In this document: positions 55,035 to 64,000 of the stretch, in pieces | Numbering within the stretch: position 1 is the stretch's first letter | How the letters are laid out: the number at the start of each line of letters is the position of its first letter | NCBI GenBank assembly: GCA_003056425.1 | Contig: PYVY01000003.1 | Coordinates: forward strand, 233,449-297,448 | Reading direction: 5' to 3' | DNA length: 64,000 nucleotides | DNA from: Alteromonas indica | GTDB lineage: Bacteria; Pseudomonadota; Gammaproteobacteria; Enterobacterales; Alteromonadaceae | Notes under the pieces: model-generated | Databases searched by the model: none | The model's input: the letters and a program-made list of their open reading frames with translations, nothing else | What the model was told of the DNA's origin: nothing | Program-made: the position numbers and the translations under genes

Positions 55035-58000
55035 TCAATGTTTCATACGCGCATGCAACTCCTGCACAGAAGTTACACGGCTACGGTCATCGGCAGATTT
55101 TGCCTGCACCGTGGCAAATGCCGCATTCATTGTAGTGGTATAGGTGATTTTATTTAGCAGCGCTTCGCGCCGTATATAAACTGAATCAGTAATCGCCTGG
55201 CGACCTTCTGTGGTGTTGATAATATAATCGTACACCCCATTTTTTATTGAATCGACAATATTCGGACGACCTTCTGATACTTTGTTAACAACACTGCTAA
55301 CAATACCTGCATCATACAATGTAGTGGCAGTGCCCCGGGTAGATTCAATCTCAAAGCCGTTATTTACCAGTAATCTGGCCAGCTCAATAACCCGGTTTTT
55401 ATCATTGTTGCGCACCGACAACAAGGCTTTACCACCTTGCGGAAGTGGTACGCCTGCACCAAGATTGGCTTTAGCATACGCTTCTTCAAAGGTTTCACCC
55501 ACGCCCATCACTTCGCCCGTAGACCGCATTTCCGGGCCTAACAGCGGATCAACGCCCTGGAATTTGGCAAACGGTAAAACCACTTCTTTAACACTAAAGA
55601 ACGGTGGAATGACCTCTTCGGTGACGCCTTGTTCAGCAAGTGTCACACCGGCCATCGCCCGGGCCGCTACCTTAGCTAGTGGTATACCGGTGGCTTTAGA
55701 TACAAACGGTACAGTACGCGCCGCACGAGGGTTAACTTCTATCAGGTACACTTCGTTGTCTTTTATCGCGAACTGCGTGTTCATCAATCCGACAACGCCT
55801 AATTCCAGCGCCATATCTTTCACTTGCTGACGCATTTTGTCCTGAATTTCTTTAGACAACGAATGTGGTGGCAAGGAACAGGCTGAATCACCAGAGTGGA
55901 CGCCGGCTTGTTCGATATGCTCCATGATGCCGCCGATAACTACCTGCTGACCGTCACAGATGGCATCAATATCAACCTCAATCGCATCGTCTAGAAAACG
56001 ATCTAACAACACCGGAGAATCATTTGACACTTTTACCGCATCGTTCAGGTAACGTTTAAGATCTTTTAAATCATAAACAATTTCCATGGCGCGGCCGCCC
56101 AGCACATAGGAGGGGCGTACTACCAGTGGAAAGCCTATTTGCTCTGCCCGCGATAGTGCCTGTTCCATATTACTAACCGTCGCATTCGCTGGCTGCTTCA
56201 GGTTCAGCTTATTGACCATATGCTGAAAACGCTCACGGTCTTCGGCGCGGTCTATTGCATCAGGCGAGGTGCCAATAATAGGCACACCATTGGCTTCAAG
56301 GTCACGGGCCAGTTTTAAGGGGGTTTGCCCTCCGTACTGCACGATAACCCCTTTGGGTTTTTCTTTGGCCACAATCTCCAGCACATCTTCCAATGTCACC
56401 GGCTCAAAATACAGCCGATCAGAGGTGTCATAGTCCGTCGATACGGTTTCCGGGTTGCAGTTAACCATAATGGTTTCGTATCCATCTTCGCGCATAGCCA
56501 GCGCAGCGTGGACACAACAATAGTCAAATTCAATCCCCTGGCCGATACGGTTTGGACCGCCGCCCAATACCATGATTTTATCATTGTCGGTTGGCGCGGC
56601 TTCGCACTCTTCATCGTAGGTGGAATACAAATAAGCAGTACTGGTCGCAAATTCCGCCGCACAGGTATCTACCCGCTTATAAACCGGATGAATAGCAAAA
56701 CCATGACGCACACTGCGCACGTCACTTTCGGCTACGCTGGTTAACTCAGCCAAGCGGGCATCAGCGAAGCCTTTGCGTTTAAGTTTACGCATAAAGTCAG
56801 CATCAATATTGCTGATACCTTTATCCGTTACTTCCTGCTCAAGTTTAACCAACTCTTCTATCTGTACCAGATACCAGCGGTCAATGTTGGTCAGGCTGAA
56901 TATCTCTTCTACATCCATCCCCAGGCGGAAGGCATCAGCAATATACCAAATGCGTTCGGCGCCCGGTTCGCGTAATTCATATACCAGTTTATTTCTAACG
57001 TCAGGGTCTTCCAGGTTTACCATGGAATTAAGCCCGGTAGCACCAACTTCTAACCCACGTAGTGCTTTTTGTAAGGACTCCTGCTGGTTACGGCCAATCG
57101 CCATCACCTCGCCAACAGACTTCATTTGCGTAGTTAACCGGTCATTGGCACCCGCAAACTTTTCAAAGTTAAAGCGGGGGATTTTAGTTACGACATAATC
57201 GATAGACGGCTCGAAGGACGCAGGCGTAAGGCCGCCGGTAATGTCATTATCTAGCTCATCAAGCGAATAGCCTACTGCCAGCTTGGCGGCCACCTTTGCA
57301 ATAGGGAAGCCGGTTGCTTTAGACGCCAGCGCTGAAGAGCGAGAAACCCGGGGGTTCATCTCTATAATAACCATCCGGCCAGTTTCAGGATCTACCCCAA
57401 ACTGAACATTGGATCCGCCCGTTTCGACACCAATTTCACGCAATACTGCCATCGCTGCATTACGCATAATCTGAAATTCTTTATCGGTAAGGGTTTGCGC
57501 CGGGGCTACGGTAATAGAATCCCCCGTGTGCACACCCATCGGATCGAAGTTTTCGATGGTACAAACAATAATACAGTTATCGTTTTTATCGCGTACCACT
57601 TCCATTTCGTATTCTTTCCAGCCAATCAACGATTCATCAATAAGCAATTCGTTGGTGGGAGAAAGATCCAGGCCGCGGTGACAAATTTCATCAAATTCAT
57701 CGATATTGTAAGCAATACCACCACCGGAGCCACCCATGGTAAAAGACGGTCGAATAATACACGGGAACCCAATGCGGCTTAATACATCGTGCGCTTCATC
57801 CATGCTATGGGCAATTTCAGCATGGGGGCATTCCAGACCAATATTACGCATGGCTTTATCAAAGCGGTCGCGATCTTCAGCCTTATCGATAGCGTCAGCG
57901 GTGGCGCCGATCAGCTCAACATCGAATTCACTTAGCACGCCATGGCGGTCTAGTTCCAGTGCACAGTTAAGCGCCGTCTGGCCACCCATAGTAGGCAAAA

Positions 58001-58256
58001 TAGCGTCAGGGCGTTCTTTTTCAATAATCTTACGTACAACTTCCCAATGAATAGGCTCGATATAAGTAGCATCGGCCATTTCGGGGTCAGTCATAATAGT
58101 TGCCGGATTCGAGTTAACCAGGATTACCCGGTAACCTTCCTCGCGCAGCGCTTTACACGCCTGGGCACCTGAATAATCAAATTCGCAGGCCTGGCCAATA
58201 ACAATAGGTCCAGCGCCAAGAATCAGGATACTTTTTAGGTCGGTACGTTTTGGCAT
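55035..58256 (-). CDS. carB: Carbamoyl-phosphate synthase large subunit
   Basis: CarB makes carbamoyl phosphate from bicarbonate, ATP and ammonia supplied by CarA, for arginine and pyrimidine synthesis. The 1073-residue protein starts [20 protein letters not shown] and equals the E. coli length. Both ATP-grasp halves are evident ([28 protein letters not shown]). A C-terminal MGS-like allosteric domain carries [10 protein letters not shown]. The ATG at 58256 has homology from the first residue. It follows carA by 13 bases. Confidence 0.98.
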   Translation of the reverse strand: MPKRTDLKSILILGAGPIVIGQACEFDYSGAQACKALREEGYRVILVNSNPATIMTDPEMADATYIEPIHWEVVRKIIEKERPDAILPTMGGQTALNCALELDRHGVLSEFDVELIGATADAIDKAEDRDRFDKAMRNIGLECPHAEIAHSMDEAHDVLSRIGFPCIIRPSFTMGGSGGGIAYNIDEFDEICHRGLDLSPTNELLIDESLIGWKEYEMEVVRDKNDNCIIVCTIENFDPMGVHTGDSITVAPAQTLTDKEFQIMRNAAMAVLREIGVETGGSNVQFGVDPETGRMVIIEMNPRVSRSSALASKATGFPIAKVAAKLAVGYSLDELDNDITGGLTPASFEPSIDYVVTKIPRFNFEKFAGANDRLTTQMKSVGEVMAIGRNQQESLQKALRGLEVGATGLNSMVNLEDPDVRNKLVYELREPGAERIWYIADAFRLGMDVEEIFSLTNIDRWYLVQIEELVKLEQEVTDKGISNIDADFMRKLKRKGFADARLAELTSVAESDVRSVRHGFAIHPVYKRVDTCAAEFATSTAYLYSTYDEECEAAPTDNDKIMVLGGGPNRIGQGIEFDYCCVHAALAMREDGYETIMVNCNPETVSTDYDTSDRLYFEPVTLEDVLEIVAKEKPKGVIVQYGGQTPLKLARDLEANGVPIIGTSPDAIDRAEDRERFQHMVNKLNLKQPANATVSNMEQALSRAEQIGFPLVVRPSYVLGGRAMEIVYDLKDLKRYLNDAVKVSNDSPVLLDRFLDDAIEVDIDAICDGQQVVIGGIMEHIEQAGVHSGDSACSLPPHSLSKEIQDKMRQQVKDMALELGVVGLMNTQFAIKDNEVYLIEVNPRAARTVPFVSKATGIPLAKVAARAMAGVTLAEQGVTEEVIPPFFSVKEVVLPFAKFQGVDPLLGPEMRSTGEVMGVGETFEEAYAKANLGAGVPLPQGGKALLSVRNNDKNRVIELARLLVNNGFEIESTRGTATTLYDAGIVSSVVNKVSEGRPNIVDSIKNGVYDYIINTTEGRQAITDSVYIRREALLNKITYTTTMNAAFATVQAKSADDRSRVTSVQELHARMKH

Positions 58257-58269
58257 AGTGGGCTCGTTC

Positions 58270-59403
58270 CTACTGCTTTGCTTGTTCGATAAGTTCGATA
58301 AAATGGTCAAACAGGGGGGCGGCATCCTGAGGACCCGGGCTGGCTTCAGGGTGGCCCTGGAAGCTAAATGCCGGTTTGTCCTTGCGGTGAATACCCTGTA
58401 AGGATTTATCGAACAGCGAAATATGGGTCACTTCCAGATTATCCGGAATAGTTGACTCATCGACCGCAAATCCATGGTTCTGGCTGGTAATCATCACCAC
58501 ACCACGTTTGAGATCTTTCACCGGATGGTTCGCGCCATGATGGCCAAACTTCATTTTCGCAGTGGTCGCCCCGCTGGCCAGAGCCAATAGCTGGTGCCCC
58601 AAACAGATCCCAAAAGTGGGAATGTTGGCTTCAACGATTGTTTTAATCGCACTGATAGCATAATCACAGGGCTCCGGGTCGCCGGGGCCATTGGATAAAA
58701 ATACGCCGTCTGGCTGCATATCCATCACTTCCTGCGCCGGGGTCTGGGCCGGAACTAAGGTAATTTTACAACCCCGGTCCACTAACATACGTAATATGTT
58801 GTGTTTAACCCCGTAGTCGTAAGCCACCACGTGATATTTGGCCGGCTCGGCAGGTTTTACATAACCTTCGCCCAGCTTCCATACACCACCATCCCATTCA
58901 CGGGTTTCTTTGATACACACTTCTTTGGCGAGGTCCATGCCCTTAAGCCCGGGATAGGCTTTTGCCTGTTCCAGCGCTGCCTGCTCATCCAATTCGTCGG
59001 TGCATACAATACAGCCGTTCTGAGCGCCTTTATCGCGCAATAAACGGGTAAGTCTGCGGGTATCGATGTCAGCAATACCGACTACGCCTTTGGCAGCCAG
59101 ATATTCAGATAGTGATTGTTGTTGACGAAAGTTACTGGCAATGAGCGGGAGCTCGCGGATAACCAGTCCTTTAGACCAGATTTGATCTGCTTCGACGTCT
59201 TCTAAATTGATACCGGTATTACCGATGTGGGGATAGGTCAGGGTGATGATTTGTTCAGCGTATGAGGGGTCTGTGAGGATTTCCTGGTAGCCTGTCATGG
59301 AAGTATTAAAAACAACTTCCCCAACGGCTGTGCCTTTAGCACCTATTGCCGTACCTTTAAAAACAGAACCGTCCTCTAACACCAAAAGGGCAGAATTAGC
59401 CAA
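58270..59403 (-). CDS. carA: Carbamoyl-phosphate synthase small subunit
   Basis: CarA is the glutamine amidotransferase subunit. The 377-residue protein has [20 protein letters not shown] at the N-terminus. The class I amidotransferase domain has its catalytic Cys in [17 protein letters not shown] near residue 268 and the His-Glu pair in [11 protein letters not shown]. The start is TTG at 59403, fixed by GGAGGT five bases ahead; the ATG 39 bases upstream adds residues with no counterpart. The leader (59404-59687) should carry pyrimidine/arginine control, but no ArgR box could be confirmed by eye. Confidence 0.96.
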   Translation of the reverse strand: MANSALLVLEDGSVFKGTAIGAKGTAVGEVVFNTSMTGYQEILTDPSYAEQIITLTYPHIGNTGINLEDVEADQIWSKGLVIRELPLIASNFRQQQSLSEYLAAKGVVGIADIDTRRLTRLLRDKGAQNGCIVCTDELDEQAALEQAKAYPGLKGMDLAKEVCIKETREWDGGVWKLGEGYVKPAEPAKYHVVAYDYGVKHNILRMLVDRGCKITLVPAQTPAQEVMDMQPDGVFLSNGPGDPEPCDYAISAIKTIVEANIPTFGICLGHQLLALASGATTAKMKFGHHGANHPVKDLKRGVVMITSQNHGFAVDESTIPDNLEVTHISLFDKSLQGIHRKDKPAFSFQGHPEASPGPQDAAPLFDHFIELIEQAKQ

Positions 59404-59687
59404 GTCAACCTCCAAATTAAGGATAACCGAGTGTTTCAACAAAACAGATTGCTAAAACTCACAAAAAACGGGAACAGAATATAATCCTGCGTCCCGTTTG
59501 CAGTCTTTGCAGCTAATAAACATGCGCTGTAGAGCTTCCCAGCGCAAAATTTTGGCAAATTCCGTGAAGTATATAGTAATTCTTTAAGGCGGTCTATCCG
59601 GATTTTAGAAAACCTGTAAAAACACCGCGCTTAAACAATTTTTTGCCAATAGGCTGCAAAAACCTCACTTTATTGTAAACCGGCCGG
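59404..59687. promoter_or_regulatory. Intergenic region between dapB and carA holding the carAB promoter
   Basis: About 280 bases, AT-rich near 59440-59480, where a minus-strand -10 like TATATT is possible. No clear paired -35 and no confident ArgR or PurR site seen. Confidence 0.4.
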
Positions 59688-60491
59688 TTAACTTTCAAGG
59701 CCGATTACATCATTCATACCATACAGGCCTGGCGTCTTTTGCTGCAGCCATACAGCCGCTTTAACCGCGCCCCGGCCAAACGTCAGGCGGCTAGACGCTT
59801 TATGGGTGATCTCCAACCGCTCACCAATATCAGCAAACAGAGCGGTGTGCTCTCCTACAATATCCCCTGCTCTAACGGTGGCAAAGCCGATGGTTTGTTG
59901 GTCGCGCTCAGGTTCTACCCCTTCCCGACCGTATACCGCACATTGACTGAGGTCACGGCCCAACTCGTCGGCTATCGCATGCCCAATGGCCATGGCGGTG
60001 CCTGATGGCGCATCTTTTTTAAAACGATGGTGCGCCTCCATGATTTCTATATCTGCGGTATCCCCCAGCGCTTTGGCGGCTTGCTTAACCAGTGATAACA
60101 TCAGGTTGACCCCCACACTGTAATTAGCCGCAAACACAATTGGAATGTGTGCTTTAGCCTGCTCAAGCGCGTTCAGCTGTTCAGCAGACAGGCCGGTAGT
60201 GCCGATAACCAGTGGCACCTTATGTTTTACGCACCAGGCTAAGTTATTGTCCAGCGCTGCCGGTAAGGTGAAATCAATCATTACATCTACCTGCGCAGGG
60301 CTGAGCGCGTTCACCGCTATACAATTTACCGCCTGTTTGCCAATACCTGCCAACTCGCCGACATTCATCCCTATCCAAGGCGAATCGTCACGCACAGTGG
60401 CTGCACTCAGTTCGGCTGCTGTGTGCTCTTGTACTGCTTCAATTAAAACCCGGCCCATGCGGCCATTTGCACCAAATATTCCTACGTTCAT
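59688..60491 (-). CDS. dapB: 4-hydroxy-tetrahydrodipicolinate reductase
   Basis: DapB reduces the product of DapA in diaminopimelate and lysine synthesis. The 267-residue protein starts MNVGIFGANGRMGRVLIEAV with the NAD(P)H-binding loop, has VPLVIGTTGLSAEQ and the catalytic EAHHRFKKDAPSGTAMAIGH near residue 155. It precedes carAB in the common gammaproteobacterial order. The dnaJ gene often found upstream is absent; about 950 bases of non-coding DNA lie there instead. Confidence 0.96.
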   Translation of the reverse strand: MNVGIFGANGRMGRVLIEAVQEHTAAELSAATVRDDSPWIGMNVGELAGIGKQAVNCIAVNALSPAQVDVMIDFTLPAALDNNLAWCVKHKVPLVIGTTGLSAEQLNALEQAKAHIPIVFAANYSVGVNLMLSLVKQAAKALGDTADIEIMEAHHRFKKDAPSGTAMAIGHAIADELGRDLSQCAVYGREGVEPERDQQTIGFATVRAGDIVGEHTALFADIGERLEITHKASSRLTFGRGAVKAAVWLQQKTPGLYGMNDVIGLES

Positions 60492-61441
60492 TACTGTTTC
60501 TTCAAAACCTGTTTAAAGGCATTTTGCCTGATGCAGAGCGGTATGCAACCGTTGTTGAAAGCACGAACATGCATTTCAGCTTAGCATGGCCACCGTACCG
60601 CCCTTATAGGCGGCAAATGACAGGTCATAATTAACCTGCCTGCGCGCTGCCAGCTAACGGCCTGGCGTGCTCCTGCCTCTCGCTCTTGTGGCTTGCTCTT
60701 GTAACCTGGTCTGTGGATTAGTCATCCGTATAGGCTTGGCCGGTTAGCAATCTATAAACGGTATGGCCTTCATTTTAGCGGCGGCCAACGGTAATCAATC
60801 GAGGCTTACGTATCGCCTTTTTGATTAAATTATAGCTGGGATAAAACTATCCCCTTTGAGCAGCGCCGCCTAGCCAGTGCGGTATTGTTCGTTTTACGCT
60901 ACTTGCGGGTTTTACTAACCCCGCTTTGCCGAACAAATGAGCCCGGACAGGTGAACGCCTGCCTGCTTAAATTGTTTGGCCCTGCGCAGTAGTCAACCCA
61001 GTATGCCAGGCCTCAAACCTTCGGCTGCGATGTTATTACTGTGCCTTTACTTACAGGCTACGCATTGGGGCAGTGGGTAGGTTTGTTCTATACCCGGCTA
61101 GGTTGGCAAACATGCCGTCACAGACAACTATGTAGGTAATGTGTGCCTGAAACAGTGATACGCCCTCCCCCGTGCAGATGCTGGCACAGGCAATTCCACC
61201 GTTAATTATTTCCCACTGGCGGCGTCGCCTTTGTGCCGATAAACCGCGCTCCTGTTAGGATAGCTGCATATATCCGCATATAGGGTGGCAGCGCTGGCTT
61301 AGCGGTATGGTAAATAAAAACCGGCCAATGGCGGCCGTATCGGCCTGCTTGTTTAGCGGAGGAACAAAAATAATCTGTTAACGTACTTGAGTTTATCTTG
61401 GGGTTTTCGCACTCTATAAAAAAACATGGTGAGTGTTGATT
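60492..61441. other. Long intergenic stretch without a recognisable gene
   Basis: About 950 bases. Open frames are short and none has a family match, signal peptide or plausible ribosome site. An imperfect GC-rich hairpin (CCGGCC/GGCCG near 61322-61350) lies toward the right end. The repeat core found elsewhere in the window is absent. It may be decayed coding DNA. Confidence 0.5.
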
Positions 61442-62122
61442 ATGCAATCAAATCTTATTTGGGATATCCCTACCCGTTTGTTTCACTGGTTACTGGTAGG
61501 CGGACTACTCGTGCAATACATTACAGCCGAATGGATGGACGATGCTATGCAATGGCATTTTTACAGCGGCTATTTCCTATTGGGCTTACTGATATTCCGG
61601 CTATGGTGGGGGTTGATTGGGCCAGATTACGCTAAGTTTTCGTCGTTTGTTACCGGCCCGGCCAGAGTTTACCAATACAGCCGTCAGGTGCTTTCCCGGC
61701 ATCATGAGGATCACGCCGGCCACAATCCTTTAGGTGGCTGGGTAGTGTTACTTATGCTTTTCCTGGTCATGTGCCAGGCGGTAAGCGGGCTGTTTTTGAC
61801 TGATGACATATTTCTAGAAGGACCATGGCGCGCAGCGGTAGATGCATCAACACAGGATTTCATGAATTTTATTCATCACCGTTTCTTCAACTTGCTATTG
61901 TGGTTAATCGGGCTGCACGTGGCGGCCATTGCCTTTTATTCTTTTTACAAAGGGCAAAAACTGGTGCCAGCCATGTTCCACGGTAAAAAAGTGACCAAAG
62001 CGAAAGGAATTACTTCATCTAAATTGATGTTAGCCATTGTACTTGCCCTATTCAGCGCAGCATTAACTTATTACATAGTGGAGTTAGCGCCGCCAAAGGC
62101 TGCGGTTGAAGCGTACTATTGA
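61442..62122 (+). CDS. Cytochrome b561-like diheme membrane protein
   Basis: A 226-residue inner-membrane protein of the cytochrome b561/Ni-hydrogenase b-type family with four helices plus a C-terminal one. Heme-ligand candidates are His in IPTRLFHWLLVGGLL, MQWHFYSGYFLL, and MNFIHHRFFNLLLWLIGLHV. It should pass electrons between a quinone and a periplasmic cytochrome or small molecule; no partner gene is adjacent. The ATG at 61442 has GGTGAG upstream and opens the conserved part. Confidence 0.85.
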   Translation: MQSNLIWDIPTRLFHWLLVGGLLVQYITAEWMDDAMQWHFYSGYFLLGLLIFRLWWGLIGPDYAKFSSFVTGPARVYQYSRQVLSRHHEDHAGHNPLGGWVVLLMLFLVMCQAVSGLFLTDDIFLEGPWRAAVDASTQDFMNFIHHRFFNLLLWLIGLHVAAIAFYSFYKGQKLVPAMFHGKKVTKAKGITSSKLMLAIVLALFSAALTYYIVELAPPKAAVEAYY

Positions 62123-62453
62123 ATTTTTCGGGGTATGTCGCTATCGGTTAAGACTGCCTTAACTGCATTTATGCAAAATAGACGGTCGGTTATCGCCAGA
62201 ACCCCGCTAACGTAATCTTAATATATAGTAGTTAATGTCATAACCGTATAGTGGCAAAGGTTCAGATCTGTGTTTCTGTGTATCGGGACTTTTTCATCAG
62301 GAGTTCTCCTTCTTGGCTCAGTTTACGCCGAAGAACTCTAAAAAGGTATGTCGCTATTTTAGGGGGAGGTTTACAGAATCAGTAACGACCCTGCAAATAA
62401 AATATCGATTTTAATATCTGAACTCATATAAACATCCATATTAAAACAAGAAC
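62123..62453. other. Intergenic DNA between the cytochrome b561-like gene and the attC-like site
   Basis: About 330 bases with no supported gene. A short direct repeat (GGTATGTCGCTAT) occurs near 62130 and 62344. Confidence 0.45.
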
Positions 62454-62567
62454 ATAACGCCCATTAAGGGGCGGTAATACGTAGGCTAAAATAAGGAGCG
62501 AAGCGGCAGAGCCTACGTGTTACTGTCCCAGCGAGCGAAGCGAGAGCCTTGAGTGGATTGTTATACA
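62454..62567 (-). repeat. attC-like integron recombination site
   Basis: Read on the minus strand it opens with GTATAACAATCCACTCAAGG and closes with CCGCCCCTTAATGGGCGTTA. This is the layout of VCR-type attC sites (TATAACAAACGCCTCAAGAG at one end, CCCCTTAGGCGGGCGTTA at the other). The outer arms CACTCAAGG and CCTTAATG are nearly complementary. The inner arms GTAATACGTAGGCT (62474-62487) and AGCCTACGTGTTAC (62510-62523) pair at 13 of 14 positions. It begins seven bases after the stop codon of the minus-strand gene, as in gene cassettes. Confidence 0.75.
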
Positions 62568-62573
62568 TCTGAA

Positions 62574-62936
62574 CTAAAGCCTACGTTGCCATCGCTTTGG
62601 GTAGATACCTTTGAATACGATATTAATAAGTTCTTCTCTGTCGATATATCCTTTTTTGCATTTAATGCCATAGTAAATGAAGGCAAATAAAGCACAAAAC
62701 GTGAATAGCGATAAACATAGGATTAAGAAGCATAATGTCAACACTACCAATACTGTATAACCATCGTAGCTGCGGATTGGTATATCTGACTCGAGACCAA
62801 AGCTTGAAGCAACGACGAAAAATAAAGGGTATGCAACTGCAAACCCAAATAAGCAACCAACACCGCCAACTTTCGCAGACTGCGAGTAAAAGTAAGGCTT
62901 CAATCTTCTTTGACTCTTAATTGCTCGAATTAGCAA
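62574..62936 (-). CDS. Integron cassette gene: small membrane protein of unknown function
   Basis: A 120-residue protein with two strong membrane helices (GGVGCLFGFAVAYPLFFVVA, and YTVLVVLTLCFLILCLSLFT continuing through FCALFAFIYYG) and a basic C-terminus. I recognise no family. Its stop lies seven bases from an attC-like site. Its start is about 24 bases from a second GTTATAC-type crossover point (62954-62960). It therefore fills one cassette of about 500 bases. Its base composition is more AT-rich than the neighbouring housekeeping genes, which fits acquired DNA. Confidence 0.65.
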   Translation of the reverse strand: MLIRAIKSQRRLKPYFYSQSAKVGGVGCLFGFAVAYPLFFVVASSFGLESDIPIRSYDGYTVLVVLTLCFLILCLSLFTFCALFAFIYYGIKCKKGYIDREELINIVFKGIYPKRWQRRL

Positions 62937-62953
62937 AACACTTTTCCTAGGAT

Positions 62954-62968
62954 GTATAACGCCTACAT
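62954..62968 (-). repeat. Remnant of a second attC-like site, cut by the IS element
   Basis: On the minus strand this reads ATGTAGGCGTTATAC, ending in the conserved attC crossover sequence GTTATAC preceded by GGC. The IS10-like left end begins at 62969, so the rest of this site has been displaced or lost. Confidence 0.5.
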
Positions 62969-64000
62969 CTAGCGAATCCCCTCATAAATTAAAGCAGATT
63001 CAATAATATAGACACGCATGGCGCTATTTGATCTAATTCATTTCGCCAAAAACATACCAGAACAACACACCATGCGTGATATCTCTATCTTACATGATCT
63101 GCTTAACAATCAATGCCCTAATTTGCATCAAAAACGCCTTTCCTCTCTGATGGTTGCTGTGCAATCGTTGCTTGATGGGCAGCAACTGTCGCTTACCGAA
63201 TTGGGCCGCAATACCATTGGGGCCGTTGCCGCTAAGCATAACAATAAACGGATTGACCGGCTGCTTGGTAATCATGCATTGCACAACGAGAGATTCGATA
63301 TTTATCGCTGGCATGCAAGGCTCCTCTGCGGGGCGAATCCAATGCCAATAATACTCATTGATTGGTCTGATGTGCGAGAGCAAATGCGCCATCAAACCCT
63401 GCGAGCCTCAGTGAGTTTTGAAGGACGTTCTGTCATCCTTTATGAGCGGGTATTTCCATTTTCTCAATATAACTCACCGGTCAGTCACAATCCCTTTCTA
63501 CGAGAATTGGCAGCCATACTGCCTGAGCGCTGTTGCCCGCTTATCGTCACAGATGCGGGCTATCGCAACACCTGGTTCCGGGAAGTTGAAAAGCTTGATT
63601 GGTTCTGGCTTGGACGTGGCCGTGGTGAAGTCGGTTTTCGTGAACAGGGTCAATCCAAATGGCGCAGCAACAAGTCCTTTTACCCCTCAGCCAACACCAG
63701 AGCGCGTTACCTGGGTACCGGTGAATTAGGTCGAAAAAGCCCCATTAATGCCTGTTTGCATCTGTTTAACTCTAAATCCAAAGGACGTAAAGACCAGCGC
63801 TCTTCCAAAGCCGGGCGTCATCACAATGCACAGCAAAATTATCGTGATAGCAGTAAAGAGCCCTGGCTACTGACAACGAATATCCCCGCGGAATCACTGT
63901 CCTCAAAGAAACTCGTCAACCTCTATGCCAAACGAATGCAAATAGAAGAAAGTTTCCGCGATATTAAAAGCCCTCAATACGCGCTGGGACTGCGTCACAG
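62969..64000 (+). mobile_element. IS10-like insertion sequence (IS4 family), left part
   Basis: The left end CTAGCGAATCCCC (62969-62981) parallels the IS10 end CTGAGAGATCCCC, and the DNA after it also resembles IS10 (CTCATAAATT against CTCATAATTT). The transposase gene follows. The right end lies outside the window, so the target duplication cannot be checked. The last nine bases before the element are CGCCTACAT. Confidence 0.82.
63072..64000 (+). CDS. IS4-family (IS10-like) DDE transposase, C-terminus beyond the window
   Basis: From ATG at 63072 the frame stays open to the edge, about 309 codons of an expected 400. It matches Tn10/IS10 transposase throughout: ISILHDLLNNQCPNLHQKRL, then LTELGRN and NNKRIDRLLGNHALHNERFD. 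The first catalytic Asp is in IILIDWSDVREQMR, the second in CPLIVTDAGYRNTWF, and the Glu is within YAKRMQIEESFRDIKSPQYA. No frameshift or stop is seen in the visible part, so the element may be active. Confidence 0.92.
   Translation, partial: MRDISILHDLLNNQCPNLHQKRLSSLMVAVQSLLDGQQLSLTELGRNTIGAVAAKHNNKRIDRLLGNHALHNERFDIYRWHARLLCGANPMPIILIDWSDVREQMRHQTLRASVSFEGRSVILYERVFPFSQYNSPVSHNPFLRELAAILPERCCPLIVTDAGYRNTWFREVEKLDWFWLGRGRGEVGFREQGQSKWRSNKSFYPSANTRARYLGTGELGRKSPINACLHLFNSKSKGRKDQRSSKAGRHHNAQQNYRDSSKEPWLLTTNIPAESLSSKKLVNLYAKRMQIEESFRDIKSPQYALGLRH

Noticed and set aside
61202..61447. 81-codon minus-strand open frame upstream of the cytochrome b561-like gene
   Set aside because: No signal peptide, family similarity or ribosome site, and it overlaps the presumed promoter of the rightward gene.

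Overview
This is chromosomal DNA from a marine-type gammaproteobacterium, most likely Alteromonadaceae or a close relative. That is inferred from conserved gene order (hemA-prfA-prmC-sirB2-kdsA, lolB-ispE-tRNA-prs, miaB-ybeZ-ybeY-corC-lnt, dapB-carA-carB-greA, a metT-type tRNA operon) and from the protein sequences. No 16S gene is present, so the genus stays open.

Layout. 1-2.05 kb: gcvA, an alpha/beta hydrolase, ygdD and rlmM (cut by the window edge), an overlapping leftward operon. 2.3-9.95 kb: a small exported protein, kdsA, sirB2, prmC, prfA and hemA leftward; lolB, ispE, tRNA-Gln and prs rightward. 10.0-10.5 kb: tandem array A. 10.7-13.7 kb: an OB-fold-like lipoprotein, rplY, pth, ychF. 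13.7-15.6 kb: a LysR regulator divergent from two small YdcZ-type membrane proteins. 15.8-16.1 kb: array B. 16.2-19.3 kb: a Fiu-like TonB receptor and a PiuC-type dioxygenase (iron uptake). 19.3-20.7 kb: a Y1/HUH (REP-associated type) transposase with short repeats on its 3' side. 20.9-24.7 kb: a multidomain GH10 xylanase translationally coupled to a PEP-CTERM-like surface protein. 25.0-26.6 kb: array C. 26.9-30.2 kb: an exported cyclophilin, a six-tRNA operon and an AGCS alanine symporter. 30.4-38.2 kb: a five-gene RND efflux and two-component operon. 38.2-48.5 kb: an AhpD-like protein and TetR pair, a small membrane protein with ubiF, the miaB-to-lnt operon, and an Orn/Lys/Arg decarboxylase. 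49.1-50.1 kb: array D. 50.4-60.5 kb: an amidohydrolase, a small heat-shock protein under apparent heat control, RDD, NUDIX and hydrolase genes, greA, carB, carA, dapB. 61.4-64 kb: a cytochrome b561-like protein, a solitary integron-type gene cassette with an attC-like site, and the left part of an IS10-like (IS4 family) element that runs off the window.

The most unusual content is a short motif, GGTGGGTGTCTA (TAGACACCCACC on the other strand). It occurs about 85 times or more, counting near matches, in four separate intergenic arrays and in scattered copies beside the Y1 transposase. One exact copy lies inside the xylanase reading frame. The sequence between motif copies differs completely from array to array, while the 10-12 bp core is kept. 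This suggests that the core itself is recognised by something. The Y1 transposase is the natural candidate, as in REP/RAYT systems, but the link is inference from proximity.

Other points of note: lnt appears to start at CTG; an ibpA-like gene carries a sigma-32-like promoter and a ROSE-like RNA thermometer; twin operators lie between the TetR and AhpD-like genes; and an attC-like site lies next to an IS10-like insertion.
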